In this document: positions 15,257 to 22,376 of the stretch, one piece after another | Layout of the letters: each line of letters begins with the position of its first letter | How positions within the stretch are numbered: the first letter of the stretch is position 1 | Assembly: GCA_027069385.1 (NCBI GenBank) | Contig: JALXER010000053.1 | Location: forward strand, 1 to 27,372 | Origin: Paracoccaceae bacterium | GTDB lineage: Bacteria > Pseudomonadota > Alphaproteobacteria > Rhodobacterales > Rhodobacteraceae | Direction: 5' to 3' | DNA: 27,372 nt | Translations under genes and position numbers: made by a program | Notes under the pieces: model-generated | The model's database searches: none | Told to the model about the DNA's origin: nothing | What the model saw: only the letters and a program-made list of their open reading frames with translations

Positions 15257-16036
15257 ATGGAATGGTATGTGGAAATGGCGATCAATGTCGCGCTGGCGAT
15301 TGCGATCCTGATCGGGGCGCTTTGGGCGTCCAAGTTTGCCAAAAAGCAGATTATCAAGATCGGGTTCAAGTACGAGGAACTGGACGACACCTTGTTCCTG
15401 TTTCTGGCGAGCCTTGCGCGCTATGCCATTCTGGCGATTGCGCTGACCTTTATCCTGTCGCGGTTCGGCATCCAGACAACCTCGCTGGTGGCGCTGCTGG
15501 GGGCGGCGGGGCTGGCAATCGGGTTGGCTTTGCAGGGTACGCTGTCCAATCTGGCCGCCGGGGTGATGCTGTTGGGCTTCCGGCCGTTCAAAATTGGCGA
15601 TTTTGTCGATGTGGGCGGGCATTCGGGTACCGTCAAGGCGATTACGCTGTTCACCACCGAGATCGCTACGGTAGACAATATCCAGATCACCATTCCCAAC
15701 GGCGATATCTGGGCGTCGAGCATTACCAACTATTCCTATTACGACAAACGCCGCTGTGATCTGGTGATCGGCGTGTCCTATGACACCGACCTGAAAAAAG
15801 CCGAAGCCGCGCTGCTCAAGGTGATCAATGCCGAAAAGCGGCGGCTGACGGATCCCGAACCGTTTGTGAAGGTTACCAATCTGGGCGATAGCTCGGTCGA
15901 TTTTTCGGTGCGGGTCTGGGTGATGGCCTCGGATTACTTTGCGATGAAATGCGACCTGCTGCGCGAGATCAAAGAAGAGTTTGACCGGCAAAGCATCGAT
16001 ATCCCGTTCCCGACGGCGGTGCGGATCAGCAAATAA
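15257..16036 (+). CDS. MscS family small-conductance mechanosensitive channel
   Basis: This inner-membrane channel releases solutes when osmotic tension rises. The 259-aa protein fits the small MscS type. It has an N-terminal helix, a second near L-A-R-Y-A-I-L-A-I-A-L-T-F-I-L-S, and the Gly/Ala-rich pore helix A-L-L-G-A-A-G-L-A-I-G-L-A-L-Q-G-T-L-S-N-L-A-A-G. The beta domain has F-K-I-G-D-F-V-D-V-G-G-H-S-G-T-V and I-T-I-P-N-G, followed by an alpha/beta C-terminus ending I-D-I-P-F-P. AGGA lies 6 nt before the ATG, and it is tightly linked to aroC. Confidence 0.92.
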   Translation: MEWYVEMAINVALAIAILIGALWASKFAKKQIIKIGFKYEELDDTLFLFLASLARYAILAIALTFILSRFGIQTTSLVALLGAAGLAIGLALQGTLSNLAAGVMLLGFRPFKIGDFVDVGGHSGTVKAITLFTTEIATVDNIQITIPNGDIWASSITNYSYYDKRRCDLVIGVSYDTDLKKAEAALLKVINAEKRRLTDPEPFVKVTNLGDSSVDFSVRVWVMASDYFAMKCDLLREIKEEFDRQSIDIPFPTAVRISK

Positions 16037-16042
16037 CAAGGG

Positions 16043-16091
16043 CGCGGCGCGTCTGGCGTCATGCAAACGGCCCCGCAGCACCCGCGCCGCG
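16043..16091 (+). terminator. GC-rich stem-loop after the MscS gene
   Basis: CGCGGCGCG (16043-16051) can pair with CGCGCCGCG (16083-16091), and flanking AAGGG/CCCTT can extend the stem. The 31-nt loop is large and no T-run follows, so it may only be a 3' stabilising or Rho-dependent end. The rest of 16092-16162 holds nothing else I recognise. Confidence 0.25.
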
Positions 16092-16162
16092 TTGAACCCT
16101 TTGTGCTTGTGGCCAGGGGAACGGGGCTAATGCTTGTCCTTCGTCTTCATTCTTCCAAAAAA

Positions 16163-16283
16163 CTCTCAGGGGGGAGCGACGCATGTCGCGAGGGGGCGGA
16201 ACGCCCCCCTACCGCCCGCAGGGCGGCCCGGCCCAAACGGAAGTCGTGTTTGCGTAAGCAAACGCGGCTGGAGTGCGGGAGCG
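16163..16283 (+). repeat. Multi-hairpin interspersed repeat, copy A
   Basis: Element orientation is plus. It starts CTCTCAGGGGGGAGCGACG. Hairpin 1 is GCGAC-GCAT-GTCGC (16176-16189). Hairpin 2 is GGGGGCG-GAA-CGCCCCC (16192-16208). Hairpin 3 is CCGCCC-GCA-GGGCGG (16212-16226). A variable hairpin 4 (16243-16268) has 11 pairs, two of them G·U, closed by a GTAA loop. The copy ends GGAGTGCGGGAG 10 bp from the stop of the minus-strand RNA methyltransferase. Open frames across it are artefacts of the repeat. Confidence 0.85.
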
Positions 16284-16292
16284 CCCGGTCGT

Positions 16293-17507
16293 TTAGCGGC
16301 TGAACCGGGCCGCCAGTTCCACATGGCCCGACCAGCGGAACTGGTCAACCGGTTGCACCCAGTCCAGCCGGAACCCGCCATCAACCAGAATGCGCGCATC
16401 CCGCGCAAAGGTCACCGGATTGCACGAGACCGCACCAATCACCGGCACGGTTGCAGCCACCAGCTCTTCAACCTGTGCTTTGGCTCCGGCGCGTGGCGGG
16501 TCGATAACCACCGCGTCAAAGCGGTTAAGCTCCAGCGGGACCAACGGCCGGGCGAACAGGTCCCGGGTCTCGGTGCTGACCGGTTTTAGCCCTTTGGCAA
16601 AGCGCCAGCATTTGTCGAGCGCCGCCAGCATTGCCGCCTCTCCTTCGACCGCGTGCATTTCGGCCTTTCGGGCCAGTGGCAGCGTAAACGTCCCGCAGCC
16701 GCTAAACAGGTCAACGACCCTTTTAGCCCCGCCGACCGCTTTCTGCATGGCGTCAACCAGGGTTGCCTCGCCAAAAGCAGTTGCCTGCATAAACGCCCCC
16801 GCGGGCATTCCAACCTCTACATCGCCGAAATGCTGGACTGGTGGTTGGCGGGTCGCGACCGGCTCGTGGTTCCAGTCCAGCCGGGCAATACCATGTTGTG
16901 CCACCAGCCCGGCCAGCACCTGCCGCAGCGGCCCGTCGAGCGGTTTGGCCTGCGTTACAGCGATATCGGGGCCAGCCGCGCTATGCGTAACCGAAAGTCT
17001 GATCTCGCCCTTGCGCGATGCACCCGCACCTACCAGCACATGACAGGCGGGCAAGGCCAACACCAACTCCGGCAGGATCAGCGGGCATTCGGTCAGGTTG
17101 AACGACTGCTGAGAGCCGCGCTGGTGAAACCCGACCACCGTAGTTTTCCTGGTGCGTCGCCCGCTAAACACCGCCCGGCGCCGACTGGCGGGCGGGGTGG
17201 TTGCGGTTGCATGGATCTCAGTCGTTAGCCCTTGCGCCCCGAGCGCCCGGGCGACAATTTCGCGTTTCCAGTCTGCCAAAAACTCGTCCGAGGCATGTTG
17301 TACGCTGCACCCGCCGCATTGCGCGTAATGGGCGCAGACCGGTTCAACCCGATGGTTTGACTCTGTCAGCCGTTCGGGCGCGGCCATGCGGTTATCGGTA
17401 ATCACACCCCTAACCTGCTCTTTGGGCAGGGAAAACGGAACAAGCACCCCCTCGCCGCTAATCCCGTCGCCTTGCTGGCCAAGTCGTTCAATAGTGATGG
17501 TCTGCAT
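16293..17507 (-). CDS. Class I SAM-dependent RNA methyltransferase, RlmD/TrmA (m5U) family
   Basis: This 404-aa protein is predicted to place 5-methyluridine on rRNA or tRNA. An N-terminal TRAM-like region (G-Q-Q-G-D-G-I-S) comes first. A 4Fe-4S cysteine set follows, C58-x5-C64-x2-C67 with C141. The SAM site is V-V-D-L-F-S-G-C-G-T-F-T (264-275), with D-P-P-R-A-G at 336-341, and the expected catalytic cysteine C362 lies in V-S-C-N-P-V-T-F-A-R-D. The C-terminal H-V-E is kept. Which RNA it modifies cannot be decided from sequence alone. Repeat copy A begins 10 bp after its stop. Its start faces the GNAT gene across about 90 bp. Confidence 0.92.
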   Translation of the reverse strand: MQTITIERLGQQGDGISGEGVLVPFSLPKEQVRGVITDNRMAAPERLTESNHRVEPVCAHYAQCGGCSVQHASDEFLADWKREIVARALGAQGLTTEIHATATTPPASRRRAVFSGRRTRKTTVVGFHQRGSQQSFNLTECPLILPELVLALPACHVLVGAGASRKGEIRLSVTHSAAGPDIAVTQAKPLDGPLRQVLAGLVAQHGIARLDWNHEPVATRQPPVQHFGDVEVGMPAGAFMQATAFGEATLVDAMQKAVGGAKRVVDLFSGCGTFTLPLARKAEMHAVEGEAAMLAALDKCWRFAKGLKPVSTETRDLFARPLVPLELNRFDAVVIDPPRAGAKAQVEELVAATVPVIGAVSCNPVTFARDARILVDGGFRLDWVQPVDQFRWSGHVELAARFSR

Positions 17508-17596
17508 GATTGCCCCGTGGTTGTGTTTTGTTGATCAACCATATTACAACACAGGTTGACAGGGAAACCTTGCCTGTCGGCAAAATAACTGGAAAC

Positions 17597-18079
17597 ATGA
17601 TGACCCTGCGCCCCATGACCCAAACGGAATTCGACCAGTATCGTGACTACGCGATAGAGGAATATGCCAGGGACAAAATGCAATCGCTTGGTATTTCCCG
17701 GGAGCAAGCCTTGATATTGTCGAGTGATTCCATGGCAGAATCTTTGCCCGACGGGTTGGATACGCCGGACAACTATCTGTTTTCGATCCATGTGCCTGAA
17801 TGTGGAAAAGTCGGAATTCTGTGGGTTGTGCTGCTAAGCAACTGGGGTAAAACGACGCTGTTTATCTATGATATAGAGGTTGAACCGGATCACCGGAACT
17901 GCGGGTATGGCCGGGCGGCATTGGCCAAGGCTGAACAATTGGCAGTGCAGCTTGGGGCGGAGCGGGTCGGGCTACATGTGTTTGGGCACAATACCCGGGC
18001 GTTCGATCTATATCGGAAACTGGGGTTCGAGGTCACGGATATCTCTATGGCTAAAGAACTGGTCAGGCCAGATACCTGA
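17597..18079 (+). CDS. GNAT family N-acetyltransferase
   Basis: This is a 160-aa GNAT enzyme. The first strand region M-T-L-R-P-M-T is followed by F-I-Y-D-I-E-V-E-P-D-H-R-N-C-G-Y-G-R-A-A-L, which is the acetyl-CoA pyrophosphate-binding R/Q-x-x-G-x-G/A-type loop. It ends with V-F-G-H-N-T-R-A-F-D-L-Y-R-K-L-G-F-E-V-T. The start ATG 17597 has GGAAA just upstream and matches the usual beginning; a longer frame from 17510 adds 29 residues with no family similarity that I can see. ATG 17600 is also possible. The substrate is unknown. Its last 17 bp overlap a minus-strand small gene. Confidence 0.88.
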   Translation: MMTLRPMTQTEFDQYRDYAIEEYARDKMQSLGISREQALILSSDSMAESLPDGLDTPDNYLFSIHVPECGKVGILWVVLLSNWGKTTLFIYDIEVEPDHRNCGYGRAALAKAEQLAVQLGAERVGLHVFGHNTRAFDLYRKLGFEVTDISMAKELVRPDT

Positions 18080-18176
18080 GATAAAGAATCGCACCAATAA
18101 CCAGTGTTATCGGCCAGAGCAGAATGGCCAACCGTATGCTCCAGCGCAACAGGGTTTTAAGCAGCCAGCCGATCAT
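18063..18176 (-). CDS. Small hydrophobic membrane peptide (37 aa), unknown function
   Basis: ATG at 18174-18176 is preceded by GAGGAG at the ideal distance. The frame encodes one basic-then-hydrophobic segment, starting M-I-G-W-L-L-K-T-L-L-R-W and ending L-Y-L-R-Y-L-A, which fits a single membrane-spanning helix. It overlaps the 3' end of the convergent GNAT gene by 17 bp. Upstream, 18177-18339 is non-coding with no clear promoter, and repeat E follows. I do not recognise a family. The strong ribosome site and clean helix argue that it is real. Confidence 0.5.
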   Translation of the reverse strand: MIGWLLKTLLRWSIRLAILLWPITLVIGAILYLRYLA

Positions 18177-18339
18177 CAATGACTCCTCAATGCCCGAGCA
18201 ACCCGATGAAAGCATCGTACCCCCACAGGCCCACCGCTGCTTAATGCCTTGCCAGAAATACAAATGCCAAATTCCATAGGCTGAGGTATAGCTTGGCAAC
18301 CGCTCAATATGAATCCCTAAATTCTTCAACCCTGACCCG

Positions 18340-18508
18340 CTCCCGCCTGCTGTCGGCATCATTGCTTGCGCAATGAACCTCCAGCAGTTGAGCCGGGCCG
18401 TCTGCCTCTGCGGGGAGCCGCAAGCGGCCCCCCTTATCGGCAGAGCTTGTGCGGGGCACAAGCAGGGGGCCAGCCCCCTCTGGCGCAAGCGCCATTCACC
18501 CCCGGGGG
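18340..18508 (-). repeat. Second-type hairpin repeat, copy E (back-to-back with copy B)
   Basis: Its core (18465-18508) matches copy F on the opposite strand almost exactly, including GGGGG-CCAG-CCCCC-like and TGGCGC-AA-GCGCCA hairpins. Its outer end has the same plan as the first family: a CCCGGCTCAAC stretch, then CATTGC-GCAA-GCAATG on the minus strand (complement of 18360-18375), inside CTGCTG/CAGCAG arms, and a terminal GCGGGAG (complement of 18340-18346). A spacer of about 43 bp joins it to copy B. The segments 18177-18339 and 18509-18551 hold no gene. Confidence 0.75.
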
Positions 18509-18551
18509 ATTTGTGAAAAGAAGAATATGAGACTTCCAATTTTCATAAATA

Positions 18552-18672
18552 CTCTCAGGGGGGAGCGACGCATGTCGCGAGGGGGCGGAACGCCCCCCTA
18601 CCGCCCGCAGGGCGGCCCGGCCCAAACGGAACCCCCCGCTTGCGCAAGCAAGCGGGGGGTGGAGTGCGGGAG
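18552..18672 (+). repeat. Multi-hairpin interspersed repeat, copy B
   Basis: This copy is nearly identical to copy A through hairpins 1-3. Hairpin 4 is different: CCCCCCGCTTGC (18632-18643), loop GCAA, GCAAGCGGGGGG (18648-18659), twelve perfect pairs. It ends GGAGTGCGGGAG 9 bp from the clpB stop. Frames crossing it should not be annotated as proteins. Confidence 0.85.
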
Positions 18673-18680
18673 TGCCCCGG

Positions 18681-21269
18681 TTAGTGGGTCGTGGCCGGTG
18701 ATTTTCCGACCAGCAGGCCGGTTTCGTCGGCGCTGATCGGGATGGTTGTGCCATCCAGTACTTCGCCCGACAACAGCAGTTCGGCCAACTCGTTTTGCAG
18801 GCTGCGTTGCATCACCCGTTTCAGCGGGCGGGCACCATATACCGGATCATAGCCCTGATCGGCCAGCCATTTGCGCGCGGCATCGTCCACCTCCAGCGTG
18901 ATCTTGCGCGAAGCCAGACGGCGTTGCAGGATATCAAGCTGGATATCCACGATCGCATCCATATCCGCACGGCTCAACCGGTCAAAGACCACGATTTCGT
19001 CAAGCCGGTTCAGGAACTCGGGGCGGAAATGCCCGCGTACCGCTTCCATGACCTGCTCTTTGGCGGCTTTCACATCGGCGCCTTCGGGAAGGGTGCTGAG
19101 CGATTGCGAGCCAAGGTTGCTGGTCAGGATAATCAGCGTGTTTTTGAAATCGACCACGCGCCCCTGCCCGTCGGTCAGCCGCCCGTCATCGAGCACCTGC
19201 AGCAGCACGTTGAACACATCCGGATGCGCCTTTTCGACCTCGTCGAACAGGATCACCTGATAGGGCTTGCGTCGCACCGCCTCGGTTAGCACGCCGCCTT
19301 CGTCATAACCGACATAGCCCGGAGGTGCCCCGATCAGCCGTGCAACCGAGTGTTTTTCCATGAATTCGGACATGTCCACGCGGGTCATGGCCTGATCATC
19401 GTCAAACAGGTATTCGGCCAGCGCTTTGGTCAGCTCGGTTTTACCCACACCGGTTGGCCCCAGAAACAGGAAACTGCCCAAAGGCCGGTTCGGGTCGTTC
19501 AGGCCCGAGCGCGCCCGGCGCACCGCATTGGCCACCGCTGTTACGGCCTCTAGCTGCCCGATCACCCGCTTGCCGATCTCGTCTTCCATTTTCAGCAGCT
19601 TGGAGCGCTCGCCTTCCAGCATTTTATCCATCGGAATGCCGGTCCAGCGTTCGACCACATGGGCGACCTGTTCGGGGGTCACGGCCTCGTCCACCATCAT
19701 ATCGCCGTTGGTTTCGGCGGCTTCGGCCTCGGCCAGTTGCTGTTCGAGCTTGGGAATGATGCCGTAAGACAGTTCACCCGCTTTACCGAGATCCCCCTCG
19801 CGTTTGGCCTGATCCAGCCGCGCGCGTGCCTGATCCAGCGCTTCCTTGATATCGCGCGCACCGGCCAGTTTCTCGCGTTCGGCCTGCCAGCGGGCGGTCA
19901 TCTGCGAGGATTGCTCCTGCAGGTCGGCAAGCTCGATTTCCAGCTTGGCCAGCCGGTCTTTGGAGGCGGCGTCTTTTTCCTTTTTCAGCGCCTCGGCCTC
20001 GATCTGTTTTTGCAGCAATTCGCGGTCGATGGCGTCCAGCTCCTCGGGTTTGCTGTCGACCTGCATGCGCAGGCGCGAGGCGGCCTCGTCCATCAGGTCA
20101 ATCGCCTTGTCGGGCAAAAACCGGTCGGTGATATAGCGATCCGACAGGGTGGCAGCGGCCACCAGGGCCGAGTCGGTAATCCGCACGCCGTGGTGCAATT
20201 CGTATTTTTCCTTGATGCCGCGCAGGATCGAAATGGTATCCTCGACGGTGGGTTCCTCGACCAGCACCGGCTGGAACCGCCGCGCAAGGGCGGGGTCTTT
20301 TTCCACATGTTTGCGGTATTCGTCCAGCGTGGTCGCCCCGACGCAGTGCAGTTCACCGCGCGCCAAGGCAGGTTTGAGCAGGTTTGAGGCATCCATCGCG
20401 CCATCGGATTTGCCCGCGCCGACCAGCGTGTGCATTTCGTCGATGAACAGGATGATTTCACCGGCCGCGTCGGTCACTTCGTTCAGCACCGCTTTGAGCC
20501 GTTCTTCGAACTCACCCCGATATTTCGCGCCGGCAATCAGCGCGCCCATGTCCAGCGCCATCAGTTTCTTGTTGGCAATCGAATCGGGCACATCGCCGTT
20601 GACGATACGAAGTGCCAACCCTTCGGCAATCGCGGTTTTCCCGACGCCGGGATCACCGATCAGCACCGGGTTGTTCTTGGTGCGGCGGGACAGTACCTGC
20701 ATGGTGCGGCGGATTTCCTCGTCCCGGCCGATGATCGGGTCGATCTTACCCTCGCGGGCCGCCTCGGTCAGGTCGCGGGCGTATTTTTTCAGTGCGTCAT
20801 AGCTGTCTTCGGCGCTGGCGCTGTCGGCGGTGCGGCCTTTGCGCACGTCGTTGATGGCCTCGTTCAGGCCCTGCGGCGTGACATTGGCTTCTTTCAGCAC
20901 TTTTTGCGCCTCGGATTTCACGATGGCCAGCGCGGTCAGCAGCCGTTCGACCGGCACAAAGCTGTCACCGGCCTTTTCGGCCAGTTTTTCGGCCTCGGCC
21001 AGTACCTTGTTGGTTTGCCCGTCCAGATACAACTGGTCGGAACCCTGAATAACCGGCAGTTTGTTGATGGCCCCGTCCACGCCGATTTTGGCTTGGCGGG
21101 CGTCGCCTCCGGCGGCCTGAATCAGGTTGGCAGCCAAGCCCTGTTCATCGTCGAGCAGCGCCTTGAGCAGGTGTTCGGGCATAAACCGTTGGTGGTTTTC
21201 GCGTTGCGCAATGGTTTGGGCAGCCTGCACAAACCCGCGCGATCTTTCGGTGAATTTCTCGAAATTCAT
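18681..21269 (-). CDS. clpB: ATP-dependent disaggregase chaperone ClpB
   Basis: ClpB is a hexameric AAA+ machine that, with DnaK, resolubilises aggregated proteins. The 862-aa length is standard. The N-terminal domain starts M-N-F-E-K-F-T-E-R-S. NBD1 has Walker A G205-D-P-G-V-G-K211-T and Walker B F-I-D-E278. The coiled-coil middle domain spans about 405-525. NBD2 has Walker A G604-P-T-G-V-G-K610-T and L-F-D-E-V-E-K. AAGGAG lies 6 nt before the ATG. A heat-shock promoter is upstream, with a leader of about 90 nt. Repeat B begins 9 bp after the stop. Intact. Confidence 0.98.
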   Translation of the reverse strand: MNFEKFTERSRGFVQAAQTIAQRENHQRFMPEHLLKALLDDEQGLAANLIQAAGGDARQAKIGVDGAINKLPVIQGSDQLYLDGQTNKVLAEAEKLAEKAGDSFVPVERLLTALAIVKSEAQKVLKEANVTPQGLNEAINDVRKGRTADSASAEDSYDALKKYARDLTEAAREGKIDPIIGRDEEIRRTMQVLSRRTKNNPVLIGDPGVGKTAIAEGLALRIVNGDVPDSIANKKLMALDMGALIAGAKYRGEFEERLKAVLNEVTDAAGEIILFIDEMHTLVGAGKSDGAMDASNLLKPALARGELHCVGATTLDEYRKHVEKDPALARRFQPVLVEEPTVEDTISILRGIKEKYELHHGVRITDSALVAAATLSDRYITDRFLPDKAIDLMDEAASRLRMQVDSKPEELDAIDRELLQKQIEAEALKKEKDAASKDRLAKLEIELADLQEQSSQMTARWQAEREKLAGARDIKEALDQARARLDQAKREGDLGKAGELSYGIIPKLEQQLAEAEAAETNGDMMVDEAVTPEQVAHVVERWTGIPMDKMLEGERSKLLKMEDEIGKRVIGQLEAVTAVANAVRRARSGLNDPNRPLGSFLFLGPTGVGKTELTKALAEYLFDDDQAMTRVDMSEFMEKHSVARLIGAPPGYVGYDEGGVLTEAVRRKPYQVILFDEVEKAHPDVFNVLLQVLDDGRLTDGQGRVVDFKNTLIILTSNLGSQSLSTLPEGADVKAAKEQVMEAVRGHFRPEFLNRLDEIVVFDRLSRADMDAIVDIQLDILQRRLASRKITLEVDDAARKWLADQGYDPVYGARPLKRVMQRSLQNELAELLLSGEVLDGTTIPISADETGLLVGKSPATTH

Positions 21270-21368
21270 AGCGTTCTCCTTATAAGCATCCGGTTTGTCA
21301 GCACCCTTGCGGCGTGCCTGACCCGGCCTTGTTTCGGGTCACCCGTATTGGCATGACCCCTTGACTCC

Positions 21369-21398
21369 TAGATGGGAAACGAACAAGACCCTTGCAAG
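21369..21398 (-). promoter_or_regulatory. RpoH (sigma-32) heat-shock promoter of clpB
   Basis: On the minus strand CTTGCAA (complement of 21392-21398) and CCCATCTA (complement of 21369-21376) are separated by 15 bp. This matches the CTTGAAA / CCCCATnTA pattern of RpoH promoters and fits a known heat-shock target. The predicted start is near 21362. Confidence 0.75.
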
Positions 21399-21426
21399 TC
21401 CGAATTGACAAATTTCCGAGGCCAGA

Positions 21427-22149
21427 ATGACCCAATCCGATGACCGCCTGATCGTTGCCCTTGATGTGCCAAATGCGCTGGAAGGGCTGGAACTGGTTTC
21501 GAAGCTTGCCGATCAGGTGTCCTTTTACAAGATCGGTCTGGGCATGCTGACCGGCGGCGGTCTGGCGCTGGCGATGGAGCTAAAGGAAATGGGCAAGCGG
21601 GTGTTTCTGGATATGAAGCTGTTCGATATCGGTGCGACGGTGGAAAAGGCGACGCGCGGGCTGGCGCAGTTCGATCTGGATTTCCTGACCGTGCACGGGG
21701 ATCCCAACGTGGTGCGCGCTGCGGTGGCAGGGCGCGGTGACAGCGTGACGAAAATACTGGCAGTCACCATCCTGACCTCGCTGGAGCGCAGCGACCTGGA
21801 TGCGGCGCTGATCCGGCCGGGCAAGGTGCATGAACTGGTGGTGGAACGGGCGCGCGCCGCGTTTCTGGCCGGTGCCGACGGGGTGATTGCCTCGCCGCGC
21901 GAGGCCGGCCTGATCCGCGCCTTGCCTGAATCGCGGGGTAAACTGATTGTGACGCCGGGGGTGCGGCTGGCTGACGGCGAGGCCGGAGACCAGAAGCGCA
22001 TTGCGACCCCTGCGCAGGCCATGGCCGAGGGGGCCGATTATATTGTGGTGGGGCGTCCGGTCTGGCAGGCCGATGATCCACGCCCGGCGGCCAAGCGGAT
22101 TGTTGCGGATATGCGACTGGCCCCGGGGGTGAACGCGCGGTTCCACTAG
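21427..22149 (+). CDS. pyrF: Orotidine 5'-phosphate decarboxylase
   Basis: PyrF decarboxylates OMP to UMP, the last step of pyrimidine synthesis. The 240-aa protein has the TIM-barrel opening L-I-V-A-L-D13, K35, and the catalytic cluster F-L-D62-M-K64-L-F-D67-I-G. The C-terminal V-T-P-G-V-R and D-Y-I-V-V-G-R-P phosphate-binding loop are also present. GAGG lies just before the ATG. It is divergent from clpB and has no close partner downstream; a 227-bp gap follows. Confidence 0.96.
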   Translation: MTQSDDRLIVALDVPNALEGLELVSKLADQVSFYKIGLGMLTGGGLALAMELKEMGKRVFLDMKLFDIGATVEKATRGLAQFDLDFLTVHGDPNVVRAAVAGRGDSVTKILAVTILTSLERSDLDAALIRPGKVHELVVERARAAFLAGADGVIASPREAGLIRALPESRGKLIVTPGVRLADGEAGDQKRIATPAQAMAEGADYIVVGRPVWQADDPRPAAKRIVADMRLAPGVNARFH

Positions 22150-22230
22150 GGCGGAATTGCCGGATTAATTTCAGAACGAAAGTCATATAAACGTAATAAT
22201 ATCAATGGAATACGTCTGTTTGAATTAAAC

Positions 22231-22248
22231 TACTAAACCGGTTTAGTA
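22231..22248. promoter_or_regulatory. Second copy of the TACTAAACCGGTTTAGTA palindrome
   Basis: This is an 18-bp perfect palindrome identical to the core of the 36-bp palindrome at 4614-4649; the flanks do not match. It lies in an AT-rich stretch (about 22160-22270) between pyrF and lysC, about 70 bp upstream of the candidate lysC promoter. T's follow 6 bp after it, so a weak pyrF terminator is an alternative. Confidence 0.55.
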
Positions 22249-22318
22249 AGGTCGTTTTTCAATCTCTAACCCCGTTCCGGCCACGCCCGAACCGCGCCCG
22301 CAACCGCGCGCATTCCCC

Positions 22319-22347
22319 TTGTCGCGCCGGACAGGCCACGATATAGA
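22319..22347 (+). promoter_or_regulatory. Candidate promoter of lysC
   Basis: TTGTCG (22319-22324) and TATAGA (22342-22347) are separated by 17 bp, close to the sigma-70 form. The predicted transcript starts about 20-25 nt before the lysC ATG. It is supported by position and consensus only. Confidence 0.45.
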
Positions 22348-22376
22348 AAGGCGAACGCTTTAGCAGGAACAGGCCT

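Noticed and set aside
14813..16081. 422-residue minus-strand frame opposite aroC and mscS
   Set aside because: It is the antisense of two clear genes, rich in His/Arg/Gln, with no family motif.
16135..16158. Seven-residue minus-strand mini-ORF (M-K-T-K-D-K-H) in the spacer of repeat A
   Set aside because: It has no ribosome site and no equivalent reading frame in the spacers of the other copies.
16163..18672. CRISPR array or insertion sequence
   Set aside because: The repeats are kilobases apart, lack regular spacers, and no transposase or cas gene is present.
18434..18754. Open frames through the hairpin repeats (also 16061-16303, 18449-18736, 26776-27168, 26859-27170)
   Set aside because: They share translated repeat sequence such as ARGRNAPYRPQGGP or GVNGACARGGWPP in unrelated contexts. 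The repeat's nucleotide structure explains them, and such frames are a common source of false hypothetical proteins.
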